A stretch of DNA of 64,000 nucleotides from Charina bottae (GCA_023362775.1 JALMGJ010000005.1:42553463-42617462); one strand, 5' to 3'. Shown: positions 1 to 10,412, counted from the stretch's first letter. Translations and numbers: made by a program. The notes: generated by a model from the letters alone, not told the origin.

Positions 1-445
1 GACAACCCAGAAGCGCTGGCGGTGCTTCTGGGTTGCTGCGCGGCGGCAGGGACTGCCCCTTCAAAAGGGCTGGCTCCGGGGACGCCGAAAATGCCCTCGG
101 TTCCGGCAGGGAGGCGAAAAGCCTCCCCGCCCGCGCGCACGCTGCCAGCACAGCTGATGGGGTCTGGGTGGAAATTCTCCCTGCGCATCAGCTGAGCAGC
201 GGAAAACTTGGCAGCGTGCGTGTGCGCCCGCAGGGAGGCTTTTCGCCTCCCTGCCGGAACCGAGGGCATTTTCGGGGTTCCCGGAGCCTGCCCTTTTGAA
301 GGTGCAGCCGCTGCCGCCACAGCGACAACCCAGAAGCACCACTGCCGGCACTTCTGGTTTTTGCCCGGCACTGGCCCCGGCACTTCCGGGTTTTTGTGGG
401 CCAGCCGTTGGTGTGTTGCCAACGGCAAAAGTTTGGAAAGCCCTG
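1..445. mobile_element. right part of a hAT element, family F1, with giant internal hairpin
   Basis: The right end AAAGTTTGGAAAGCCCTG (428-445) is the terminal inverted repeat shared with copies at 7.9, 14.0, 32.7 and 52.9 kb. The left end is outside the window, so the target duplication cannot be checked. The interior holds a long inverted repeat: 61-147 pairs with 209-299 almost base for base, and the loop itself contains CAGCTGATG (151-159) facing CATCAGCTG (186-194). The ACCCGGAAGTG motif typical of the family is present in reverse near 380-390. No coding capacity is credible; the open frames here are a by-product of high GC. Confidence 0.75.
61..299. repeat. inverted repeat, arms 61-147 and 209-299
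   Basis: The arms share GCCGAAAATGCCCTCGG and GGAGGCGAAAAGCCTCC-type segments in opposite orientation, and the arm bases extend into GCACGCTGCCA / TGGCAGCGTGC. It sits inside the F1 hAT element and would fold as one long stem in single-stranded form. It is either a fold-back duplication made during transposition or an insertion of a second palindromic element. Confidence 0.85.
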
Positions 446-1580
446 CCTTAAAAATTTAGATTTAACCCTTTCCAGAGGGGCAAAAAGCAATATACAGTAG
501 TCTCAAATGAACTCCAAACAAAAGTTGTGTATGTGCTTTAGCCAAATACAGCTTTATCGCTGTTGGAATATGCTGTGTCCCTCTGACGATGTAAAAGGAT
601 TATATTGCTGGCACTGATTTTGTGTCCTTTGAACTACACAATTTTCATTTGACCTGCATTTGGTGGAGCTATGAAAATTATGCCCAAGTATTTAAACATT
701 TTAAATTGCTCTCTTGTCTAACCATTTTACTGCTAGGCATGCACTCTAGGTTGCTTTGCAAAAACTAGGATCTTGATTTTAGTAAAACTGATCTCAAGTG
801 CTTCCTCAGAACCATAAGTGACTATTGTTTTAATCCAGTTAGTGTTTGCAATAGGAATACTACATCATCTGCACATACTGAGATTGCATTTACTGGAGAC
901 CTAGAATACTTCCAACCTAATGGCAGCCAACATGACACCTGCAAGTCTATAGCTGCATGTTACTCAGTCTCCCCTCTTCCCTGAGAGAGGGAAAAAAGTA
1001 GATTTGACTGTGAAGTTACTTTCAGTGATGGGAGAATGGTTAACCCTTCCAAATTATGGTATTTGTGTCGAGTATTTATAAGAGAAGTTACATAGGTTAA
1101 AGAATCATGGAGGTTCTTGCTCGGGGGTTTTTTTTTTTTGAGTGTTGCTATTTAATCTTAATAATTTTTTTATTAAAATGTCAGTGCTGAAAGAGGATAT
1201 ATGTAATGCACTCCCATTTTCCTGTTCTCACCCTTTCTACAGAATTAAGAGAAGTTTTAATCCAAAGTTTACTATCACAAATGAGACTTTATAGTCAGAT
1301 TTTTTCCTTATTCATTTTCTTGATAAAGAATAATTGAGTTGAGAGTTACTTCTTGCAGATAAACAGAATTGTCTGTTTAAAATTGGTTTTATTCTTTTTT
1401 CTCATTATGGAATATTGAATTGTACTGTACAGCTGTTTCATAAAATCAAAATCCTTAAAATAAAAAGTAAATAACTTCTGCAAATGTTCTCTAGAAGCTG
1501 AAGAATACAATTAACTTTAAAGGTTCAGTATGGAGGAAGTTTACAGGGAAAGTAACTTGAAACAATAGAAAAGGCATGTA

Positions 1581-1903
1581 CAGATAGTCCTCGTTTAGCA
1601 ACCGCAATATGTTCTGGTGAAATGGTCGCTAAGCGATATGGTCACTAAGTGAACCACATGACAGAGAGAGACATGCTGCAAAGATCACTGGTAGCTGCCG
1701 CCTTATTTAGATAAAAGTTCTCTCGTGCAGCAATACCAGCGTTATTCTCACTCCGGCGTGCGTCGTTGTCAGGTGCAAAAATTTGGGTGTAAATGCACGC
1801 ATTAGTTGGAAAATTATTTTTTTACTACTGTTTACTACTGTTTATTACTGTCATATTTGCAAACAGTCACTTTCCAAGGTAGTCACTAAATGAGGACTAC
1901 CTG
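1581..1903. mobile_element. Tc1/mariner-Tigger-like non-autonomous element (family T2)
   Basis: Ends are CAGATAGTCCTCGTTTAGC and its near inverse CTAAATGAGGACTACCTG. The left flank ends in TA (1579-1580), as expected for TA target duplication; on the right TGTA follows, so the duplication is imperfect. The inside is short and non-coding, with three near copies of TTTACTACTG at 1823-1852. The same terminal sequence recurs at 31534 and at 35930. Confidence 0.7.
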
Positions 1904-2379
1904 TGTATATATGTCTCTCTGTGTGTGTCACCCTGAGAGTTATAAATTTGGTGTCTATAACATCTCCAGTGCTATTTATTGAGAGAGACATAAGACAGGT
2001 AGAAACAAATGCAATAAAGTTTACAACTTTTGTTGTTCATATTTTGAATTAAAAGCTTCACGCATACAACTCAATCTAGTTGTTCAGGCTAAGTTTGGGT
2101 TCTGAGACCTGTTGTGCATGATACTTCCTCCTTGGGATGGCTCTGAAGTGTTACATTTCCTGTCCACCTTTATAGCTTCCAAAAAGTGTTGGTCAATCGT
2201 AGCTTGGCAGTCTTCTCACACCATCTACTATGTTTTCACTTGAGTTGCCTGTGCCTCATCCAGTTCACATGAGAATCACCTCATGTTCCGAGAACTGTCT
2301 CCTATTTCAAGAACCACCCTTTCTTGAATCTTCTGAGAAGCCTGGCCACTACACTTTGCACCAGTGACAATTTCCAGAC

Positions 2380-3170
2380 ACTTTTCAAATGTTTCATACT
2401 TAAAGTATATTGCAGTAGTCAAGACAGGTTGAAACCAAGCTGTGAATAACAGTTGCTAAGCTGGACTGGCTCAAGAAGTGTTGTATTAGAGCACTAGCTG
2501 TAATTATGCAAATTTATGCCTTGCCATGGTCATCACCTGCAAATACAGTGATAGCTAGGGATCGGGAAGCATTCCCAAAATTTGAACTTGCTTTTTCTGG
2601 GAGAGTGCAATTCCATCCTGAAAAAAAATTCACCCCTACCCCACCCCCAGTTCAGCTTTCCCCTTACCTACAACACCTGTGTCTTCGTATTTTAAGGAGC
2701 TTATTCTCCTCCATGTAGCTCATTATCAAGATTAGGCAATGTTCAAGGCTACTGATTGCTTCCTTGAAGTTGTTAAAAGCCAACTCCCATGATGGCATCC
2801 CATTCCAAAGCACCAAATGACCTTTCCCACTGGTTTCAGGCAAATGTTAAACAGCATGGGGGACAAGATAGAAATCTGTGGAACATCATCAGTCAGTGAT
2901 GTAAATATCGAACTGTACTCCTCCAGAACCATCTTCTCAACAGGAAGGAATGGACCAGCTGCAGGAGAGTGTCCCTGAAGCCCAACTCTGCCAGATGGCC
3001 CAGAAAGATGCCATGGTCAAGGGTATCAAAAGCTCTGAGAGATCCAGAAGAACTAGCAGGCTTGCATAGACATATGCACATCTAAGTTTCCATTGATCTG
3101 CCCTACGTTTCCAGCATCGGTCATCCACCAAAATGACCAAAGCATTCTCAATACTACATTCCAGATGAAA
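2380..3170 (-). mobile_element. L2/CR1-type LINE reverse transcriptase fragment, decayed
   Basis: Read on the - strand, frames broken by indels contain FDTLDHGIFLGHLAELGF followed by DVPQISILSPMLFNICLKPVG. These correspond to the reverse transcriptase palm blocks (SSAFDTIDHG..., VPQGSVLSPMLFNIYL) of L2/CR1 elements of squamates as I know them. The catalytic YADD region is not readable. No intact frame exceeds about 65 residues, so this is an old dead copy. The left limit is uncertain. Confidence 0.6.
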
Positions 3171-3240
3171 CTACAATTGAAATGGCTGTTTCCGTGTCTG
3201 TGTATGTGACATACACAAACTGCTATATATGCTAACTACA

Positions 3241-3719
3241 TAGGCTGACCATACGTCCTGTTTTGAATGGGACAGTCCTGTTTTTTTAGCATTTTTCAAC
3301 CGTCCCGTCGTTTTGATAAAAATCTCAATTTTGTCCTGTTTTTTAAACCCGGTGGGAATGGCGCGGAAGGAGGATCCGAGCCGGAGCTGCCGATTGGAAG
3401 CAGCCTGGAAGAGGAAGCCCTCCCGCCTATCAGCGTGTGGCAAAGGAGGGCGGAGAGGCGGGCGATTGGCCAGGCGGGAGCCAATCGTGTGGACCGGGGG
3501 TGGGGTTTGCAGGCGGGAGCCAATCGTGTGGACCGGGGGGCGGGGTTTGCAGGCAGGAGCCAATCATGCGGACTGGGGGCGGGGTTTGCAGGCGGGAGCC
3601 AATCATGCAGACCAGGGGGTGGGGGCCCGTCTTTTTCATGAATACAGAATATTACATAAGACCCCGTCCCATTTTGCCATCCCAAACCGTTTTTGTCTCA
3701 AGGAAATATGGTCAGCCTA
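3241..3719. mobile_element. hAT-type element (family F4) with amplified CCAAT/GC-box cassette
   Basis: Perfect 13-bp terminal inverted repeat TAGGCTGACCATA / TATGGTCAGCCTA, flanked by an 8-bp duplication TAACTACA (3233-3240 and 3720-3727). The interior is GC-rich and contains four tandem 39-bp units. No transposase is present. Open frames across the tandem units on both strands (WTGGG/ANRVD type repeats) are artefacts of the repeat. Confidence 0.85.
3473..3628. repeat. tandem array, 4 x 39 bp, each with CCAAT and GC box
   Basis: Each unit reads GGCGGGAGCCAATCGTGTGG followed by ACCGGGGGYGGGGTTTGCA with a few substitutions. Each therefore carries an NF-Y type AGCCAATC motif, and three of the four carry an Sp1-like GGGGYGGGG motif. 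The fourth unit decays at its right edge. A related single unit occurs in the different hAT element at 18714-18749. Confidence 0.9.
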
Positions 3720-4494
3720 TAACTACATAACTTTGTAAACAATATGATGACAAAGGAAATGTAGTGATTTGTAAGTAATAATACTTCCCATGTGATAAAT
3801 TGCTTTTTGTGGAGTCACTATTGTTATCACCTGGGGTTCTTGTGTGACAGAGGATCTCAGGAAAAGATTCATTTTCTTATCTGCTGGATATACTCATTTC
3901 ACTTATCCTTTATCCTAAGATAATGCTAGAGCATTGAGAAATTGAGAGAATAGATCAGGCCATTATTAGGTTTGGAACCTTAATTCTATCAGTTTCAAAT
4001 AAAATAGAGGTTAAACAATCCCTCTGCATGTAAAGAACATATCCTATATCTCTGTGCTTATATTAAATTAAATATATTTGCATATTTCCTGAAATAAGTT
4101 TGTTTAGCTGTTAACCTCTTACAATTTTTCCCAGTGGGGAAGTTCTTGCAGTATATGAAAATGTGCCTTTATTTTCTCTTATTTCTCCATAGAAATAAGA
4201 ACTATTATCACATTTACCATAAAAACAAATCTTGCAAAATATAATAGTTGGATGGTTTCTATAGCCATAGATCCTGATTGTTTTTTTTAAAAATGTACAA
4301 ACTTTCTGAAATCTTTTGAACACTATTGCATTATCTTCATTATCTTAACCTCCCATTATTCATTATCTTAACTTCCCAAACTATATGGATACAATAGTAT
4401 TGCATGGCATCTAACATTTCATTGGCAGATTAAAAATTATATTTTTACACCTATATTTGGATTACCCCATCTGCCATGACCCACTTGGTAAGTA

Positions 4495-4873
4495 CAGGCA
4501 TACCTCATTTTATTGCACTTTTCTTTATTGCTCTTCGGAGATATATTTTTTTTTACAAATCGAAGGTTTGTGGCAACCTTGCATTTAGCAAGTTTTTCGA
4601 GGCCATTCTTCTAACAGCATCTGCTCACTTCATGTCTCTGTGTCACATTTGGGTAATTTGCGCAATATTTCAAACGTTTTCATTATTATTAATCAGATGA
4701 TGATTAGCGTTTTTAGCAATAAAGTATTTTTCTTAATTAAGGTACAGTATAGTGTAAACATAACTTTTATGTGCACTGGGAAACCCAAAAATTCCTGTGA
4801 CTCACTTTATTGCGATATTTGCTTTATTGCGGTGGTTTGGAACCGAACCCGCAATATCTCCAAGGTATGCTTG
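4495..4873. mobile_element. Tigger1-like (pogo-type) non-autonomous element
   Basis: Starts CAGGCATACCTCATTTTATTG just after TA (4493-4494) and ends CAATATCTCCAAGGTATGCTTG before TA (4874-4875). Read from its right end inward (- strand) it follows the mammalian Tigger1 left-end sequence as I recall it, including the segments GCGGGTTCGGTTCCA, GCAATAAAGTGAGTCAC and AAGTTATGTTTACACTATACTG. No transposase frame remains, so it is an internally deleted copy. The similarity is from memory and not aligned. Confidence 0.85.
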
Positions 4874-5045
4874 TACTTTGCATATAAAGCCCAAACTGTA
4901 TACTACAATTTGGCCATGAAGTGCCCTTAGCCTTTAAGTTAAACAACTCTGAAGTTTTATCTGCTAATATGGTACTATGGAATAAAATATTTCTATTGTC
5001 TCTTTATAACCTTCACATATGGTATAAAATTCCTCTCTCTTTCAG

Positions 5046-5124
5046 AGCTATCATCAACCACTTCAATCCAAAGATAGAATCTTACGCTACCGTTAATCAC
5101 ATCTCACAGCTCTCTGAAGAGCAG
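5046..5124 (+). CDS. ARMH3: ARMH3-like coding exon (third from last)
   Basis: Acceptor CTCTCTTTCAG ends at 5045 and donor GTGAGT starts at 5125. After one leading base that completes a codon from the previous exon, 26 codons read [19 protein letters not shown] followed by SQLSEEQ, ending in phase 0. This fits the next exon's VLEVVRS start and matches the C-terminal region of vertebrate ARMH3 (C10orf76) as I remember it. ARMH3 is an armadillo-like helical (DUF1741) protein that binds the phosphatidylinositol 4-kinase PI4KB and supports Golgi PI4P levels. The upstream exons are outside the window. An alternative acceptor two bases downstream (AGAG) would break the phase reasoning and is less likely. 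Confidence 0.85.
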
Positions 5125-6463
5125 GTGAGTTGCACACTTCTTTTTGCTAGTGATACCTAGATCATTCTTTTTTTTTATACACTGTAGTCCAGAAAAGACC
5201 ATTTCCCCATCTAGCTGAAACAGGAGTCTTTCAGTAGCACAGCAGATACTTACCAAACTGTCAATATAGCAGTTTATGAGCAAGAAATGGAACTTCTGGT
5301 GCTACACAATTATAATCCTGGAAAGCAGCATGACAAGTAAGATAGACTTCCTCAAGAATCATCTAGAATTGCGTAAGAGTAGCTAATGGAATCAAAATGC
5401 TCTCCTTTGTAAATGTGTGTTCCTGGATCTGGAAATATGTATTGGCAGGTACTATTTTGCCAGTTAGAGCAATAGATGGGATGCTGCTTTATTTGAGAAC
5501 TGCTAGACAAATTAAGATATACACAGCAGTAAATACTGTGTTTTCATGATTAATGAATTCACTAAACCTTACATATCTATTTTAAGTACCTTTCTAGATG
5601 AAAAGATTCTTCATAAGAGTGATTGGGATTATTGTTTGTTGCTTCACAATTTGGCCTGGTTTCTTTTCTCCCTGTCCTATGAAAGATACATAAATGGCCC
5701 TTGGTGAAAGTAAAAGAAGTTCAGAGAAGAAAAAATTGGCCTCTGTGTTGAAATATATCATCTATAGAAAAGAAATGGGATTTGTGAGTTTCAGAATGAG
5801 GGGGCAATTTGTCATAGCCCAGGTCTACTTTATTGTAATTAATGATTGAGATGTTCTACAAGAAATGGGTAAAGTAATAGGCGGGTGATGGAGAATCCTC
5901 ATTCTTGATGGGTTTACTTTTTGGAGTTGCTGTGCAGAAAGAATAAAAAGGGAAGGCCTTTTTTGAGCCAAACTCTACTCCTGCTGGCTTTGTGGAGAAG
6001 TACACATAGGAAGTTTTGGTAATAATTTGAACACGGGTTGTCATTGTCATCTTCTGGATTTTTTTCAAGTTTCCAGGCTAGCCTGCAGCATGCTTTTTCT
6101 TAAAATACAGACGTTTAACCTGCCCAGCTCAATTTTCATGCCAAAATTTGCTGGTCCTACTACTGTTTTCAAGGATGTTGTATTTTACAGAATCTCAGAT
6201 GTTGTATCTGTTCAGTCTTGATTAGAGAAGCCTTTTTAAAAATCCTTTAATCATCTGTAGTATTTAAAAATAGCTGGGGGAGGGGTGGCGGGGATTGAAC
6301 GTGGGAGGTTTCCTTACCACGTCTGGCTTGGTCGCCTAGTTGTAAGAAAGAGAAGCAGCAGCAGCTTCTCCCTGTCACTACAGTGGACCGTTCATCCGCA
6401 GGAGTTCAGGGAGGTCACGCTGAATTCTCTCTTCGCCATATGCCTGTGCTTTAAATAAAACCA

Positions 6464-6491
6464 CCAGCAGCAGCAGCAGCAGCAGCAGCAG
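6464..6491 (+). repeat. (CAG)n trinucleotide microsatellite, intronic
   Basis: About nine CAG units, flanked by CCACC on the left and GGTGG on the right. It lies on the sense strand of the ARMH3 intron. A shorter AGCAGCAGCAGC run is at 6355-6366. I see no exon around it. Confidence 0.9.
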
Positions 6492-7205
6492 GTGGCAGGT
6501 GATGAAAAAAGCTCTGATGCATAGAACAGTTTGGGGAGAGATTATTAGGACGCAGGGAAACAGTTTGGTTTCCTATTTCAAAGAGAAGCACTATCCTAAA
6601 TTGGCAGAAATGTCAAAAGAAATAAAAACCCATAAAATAATAGCCCAGGAAGTGAGGAATTAAGCTAGAACAATGTTAAGTGGTGGCCAGCGTTGGTTTT
6701 GCAAATTAAAGCTTTGGGCTAGGTGCCAAAGTTTAACCAAATATAGAAATACCTACTTTTCTTAAGTTATCATCTATGTTGTATGCTATGTGATTTGGCT
6801 CCTATCTTGGAACATCCTTTTTTTTTTTTTAAACTATGTTATCTTCCTAAAACTAGTGAGCAGAGACAGCTACAGAACAAATGGCAAGGGTATTAGGATA
6901 AATTAAGTCAACTGTGTTCGTTGCTCAGCAAACTGGGGTGAAGAAAGAAGCAATTTAATCCTGATTGCTGAGTTAACCAAACTATCTGGCAGACTCATTG
7001 GATTTACTACATACTCAGAATGGTTAAACATTCGAAGCCCCAACATCATCACAAAAATCACTGAAAGAGGAATGGCTGAATTTTGCATTTGTGGAAGGTT
7101 TTGAGAACCTGACCCACCCACCCCTTTTCCCCCCTCAACTCTAATCTAGATAATAATTTTATAAGGGGCTTAGACCTATATCTGGCACTATCATACTAGA
7201 TATAG

Positions 7206-7586
7206 CAGTGGTCCCCAACCTTTTTGGCACCAGGGACTGGTTTCCACGGACCGGGGGGGGGGGGGGAAATAAGTGGTAAATAAAATAGTGGGTGGGCCAT
7301 GCACGGACTAAAATAAGTGGCGGATTCTGACTTCTCATAAGGAGCACGCAACCTAGATCCCTCACATTTGCAGTTTACACTAGGGTTCACACTCCTATGA
7401 GAATCTAATGCCGCCGCTGATGTGACAGGAGGCGGAGCTCAGGCGGTAATGCGAGCGATGGGGAGTGGCTGTAAATACAGATGAAGCTTCGCTCACTCGC
7501 CCACCGCTCATCTCCTGCTGTGCGGCCCGGTTCCTAACAGGCCACGGACTGGTACCGGTCCATGGCCCGGGGGTTGGGGACCCCTG
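7206..7586. mobile_element. hAT element resembling a mammalian MER1/Charlie-type family (F2)
   Basis: Left end CAGTGGTCCCCAACCTTTTT, right end GGGGGTTGGGGACCCCTG, flanked by a perfect 8-bp duplication AGATATAG (7198-7205, 7587-7594). The interior includes GGCCCGGTTCCTAACAGGCC, TGAGAATCTAATGCCGCCGC and GGAGGCGGAGCTCAGGCGG. These are phrases I know from a mammalian Charlie-type repeat, though I am not certain of its name. A 14-base G run lies at 7253-7266. There is no coding capacity. Confidence 0.85.
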
Positions 7587-7873
7587 AGATATAGGACCAA
7601 GCTGTATTTTGAGTATTGATTAAACTTTTAACCAGCCAATTGATTTAAATTGTGTTAAAATATATATTGTAGTATTTTGAGCTATAGATTAAGTGATAAA
7701 CTGAATAGATTGTAAATTATATTAATGCAGCAATTCTATCAAAATAGTCAATTGTGATAAAGTTGAACACCAGCTTACTCATGAAGTGTGGATTTTCTGT
7801 AGCCTGTTTCACTACAAGTTTTAACACACTTAGCCAGCCAATTTGGCAACAAGTTGGTAATAAAACTATAGAC

Positions 7874-8166
7874 CAGGGCTTTCCAAAGTTTTACCGCGGC
7901 GACACACCAACCGCTGTTGGTGTGTCGCCGCGGGAAAACCCGGAAGTGCCGCCGTTGCGGCAGCGCACAAAAACCCAGAAGTGCTGCTGCCGCTTTTGGG
8001 TTTTTGCACGCCGCCGTTGGTGTGTCGTCGCGGGAAAACCCGGAAGCGCTGATGATGATCAGCGCTTCCGGGTTGTGTGGCAACACACCAGACTGTGTGT
8101 GGCAACACACCAGACTGTGTGTGGCGACACACTTTTGTGTCGCGGCACACAGTTTGGAAAGCTCTG
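7874..8166. mobile_element. hAT element, family F1
   Basis: Ends CAGGGCTTTCCAAAGTTTT and CAGTTTGGAAAGCTCTG, with perfect 8-bp duplication CTATAGAC (7866-7873, 8167-8174). The interior is almost entirely palindromic modules built from ACACACCAACSGCNGTTGGTGTGT and CCCGGAAGNGCTGATGATGA facing their inverses. It has one ACCCGGAAGTG (7938-7948) and two CCGGAAGCGC motifs. Non-coding. Confidence 0.92.
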
Positions 8167-8580
8167 CTATAGACCATCAAAGAGAAGGTGGGGTTGGTGC
8201 TTAATAGAACATCTAATTAAGAAGGAAGAGCAGCCATAGAGAAAGGCTAGGAATCAGATTGCACAGAAAGAAGTCTACTCTGCTGTGCAGTAGCTGAAAA
8301 GTTCTGCTCCTATATTCAGTGTAGGAAGAAGTTAGGGACTCTAATCTGCCTTTGTCGGTCAAACTCCTCCAAGATTTTCCCATTCTGATGTTATGAAATC
8401 TACCAAACACTGACCTTCAGCTGGAAATTGAAGCTTCCTAGTTGGAGTCAGTGAATCAAGTTTACCAGTTAGAAGACAGCCTGCAGAATTTCTTTATAAA
8501 AAGACTCAAGCCTTGTACCCGAGTTATTTTTTGTTTGTTTTATTCTTCCTACTCCCCTTTGACATTTCAGTTTGTTGGTT

Positions 8581-8895
8581 ATAAGACGCCAGGCTTGTCG
8601 ATCGGTAGATCGCAAGTTCGGGGGTTTGAATCCCTAGCCCCATGTGACGGAGTGAGCTCCCACACTTGCCCCAGCTCTTGCCAACCTAGCAATTTGAAAG
8701 CATACAAATGCAAGTAGATGAATAGGTACCACTTTGGTGGGAAGGTAACAGCATTCCGCGTGCATCATGCCGGCCACATGACTGTGGAAGCGTCTTTGGA
8801 CAGCACTGGCTCTTCGGCTAACAAATGGAGATGAGCACTGTCCCCTAGAGTCGGACACGACTGCACAAATGTGCGGGGGGAACCTTTACCTTTTT
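8581..8895 (+). mobile_element. tRNA-derived SINE, type A, 5' end slightly truncated
   Basis: The head retains GACGCCAGGCTTGTCGATCGG and a B-box-like GGTTTGAATCC (8624-8634). The first bases with the A box (present at 55.3 kb) are missing. The body runs through CCTAGCAATTTGAAAGCATAC and CATGCCGGCCACATGAC to the tail AGAGTCGGACACGACTG...GGAACCTTTACCTTTTT. The tail shares GTCGGACACGACT with the Bov-B 3' end at 24486-24498, consistent with mobilisation by Bov-B. Confidence 0.88.
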
Positions 8896-9580
8896 AGCTT
8901 GTTTCTAGACAAACCTTGACATTGATGTTTAAAGGGAAAAGATCAAATAAAAAGTCAATTTCAACACTTCCTCCACTGCTGTGAGAACCCTTGCACTTAC
9001 AGTATGCACTGGTCTATCTACTTCCTGCAAGTGAAATCCACATCAATATTTATTTATTTATTTACCATTATTTGTATGCTGTCCATTCAATCAGGTCTAG
9101 GTAGTTCTAACTGTAATTCTATTTGACTTTCCACGAATATGCCATTGTGGGAACAGTTTGATTAGAAATGTTGTTTTGTAAATAATCAAGTAATTTAATT
9201 ATTAACCATGGAGCCTTTAAGTGATTCTCTCATATTCCATACAGTTGCCCACCACTGCAATAGTCTGAGTAGAGTGGTGTATTTGCAAGACGTGTTATAA
9301 TTTCTCTGGCTAGGAAGCTTGTCCTAAATTATATTCATGCTTCTGAACTTCATATTAGGCAGGAAGAATTGCTTGCAATCCTCTCTGCTATGTCCACAGT
9401 GCAGACTTTTTCAATTACATAATATGTGGGTCACTGTGCATCTTTGATTGCCTCCTCCCACCTTCCGTGTTCTTCTCCACTGCATGCGCTCATGGAAAAG
9501 TAATTGAGATTGATTCTAAGAATGACTTGGTGAGTTTGTTGGTCAGTTTTCTTTTCTTAGAGGATGGTGAAGTCATGTAA

Positions 9581-9620
9581 TTGTATATTTATTAGACTTT
9601 TTAGTCTAATAAATATACAA
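9581..9620. repeat. perfect short palindrome, 18-bp arms
   Basis: Arms 9581-9598 and 9603-9620 are exact inverse complements around a 4-base T loop. It is AT-rich and built from the same TTATTAGACT word used by the neighbouring palindrome at 9663-9736. Confidence 0.95.
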
Positions 9621-9662
9621 TTTAGTCTATTTAGTCTACATTTAGTCTAATATACAAAAGTC

Positions 9663-9736
9663 TATTTATTAGACTTTTATCACCGCCCAGAGTCCCCTTT
9701 GGGGGAGATGGCGCGGTGATAAAAGTCTAATAAATA
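9663..9736. repeat. 24-bp perfect inverted repeat around an L2/CR1-type LINE tail
   Basis: Arms 9663-9686 and 9713-9736 are exact inverse complements. The 26-base centre reads CCAGAGTCCCCTTTGGGGGA then GATGGC, the usual 3'-terminal sentence of squamate L2/CR1 elements. It is followed by (AAAT)n to about 9760. The fold-back appears to have been made from the LINE 3' end. Confidence 0.9.
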
Positions 9737-10329
9737 AATAAATAAATAAATAAAATAATAATACCAGAATACTAGATATTATGACAGGCTTCAAATATGC
9801 ATACAGAGTATATTTGTTCATATACCATTTTTACAGCAGTACTACTAAAGTAAATTAAATGAAATATGTCCACAAGTGGTTAATTTTGCATCATAATGCT
9901 TTTCCTTTCCAAGCCACCTGATAGCAATTTTTAATTTCTTCTGATATGATTATAGATCTGATATGTTCCTTTAATGGTCACAGATTGTTATGCTATGAGA
10001 GTTCTGTTGCTCTAAATATTCTGGGTTTTTGTATGTAGCACTATCATTTTTTTCATCTTTTATTCATTTGTTTTCATTTTTTTATTTCAAACATTAAAAA
10101 AAAACTTTCCAAAACATTCCAAAACTCCTGTTGGACACAGATATCACTATTATCATATGTTCCCAGGTTCTCTATTCTTCTATTCTGTGTTCACTTGGGA
10201 ATGTACAAAGTCTCCTGACAGAAATCAGTAAAAATGAAACAATTGTAAAATTGAAAACCTCTTGTTTTGGTTTAAGCAGAAATTAGCATGGCTATATAAA
10301 CCAATTCTAATTTGTATTGAGTATCCATG

Positions 10330-10330
10330 T

Positions 10331-10412
<82 letters not shown>

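Larger units (their letters stand above)
1..5045 (+). other. ARMH3: tail of an upstream intron of the ARMH3-like gene
   Basis: Everything before the splice acceptor at 5044-5045 belongs to an intron whose 5' end lies outside the window. I looked for earlier exons with a conserved open frame between AG and GT sites and found none. The stretches 446-1580, 1904-2380 and 3728-4494 are AT-rich single-copy-looking sequence in which I recognise nothing beyond short homopolymers. The rest is transposon DNA listed separately. Confidence 0.75.

Noticed and set aside
3473..3628. CRISPR-like regular repeat
   Set aside because: Units are contiguous with no spacers, lie inside a hAT element and the genome is a vertebrate's.
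6285..6350. tRNA-like sequence on the minus strand (B-box-like GTTCAATCCCC)
   Set aside because: I could not fold a cloverleaf or find a matching A box at proper distance; at most a worn SINE head.
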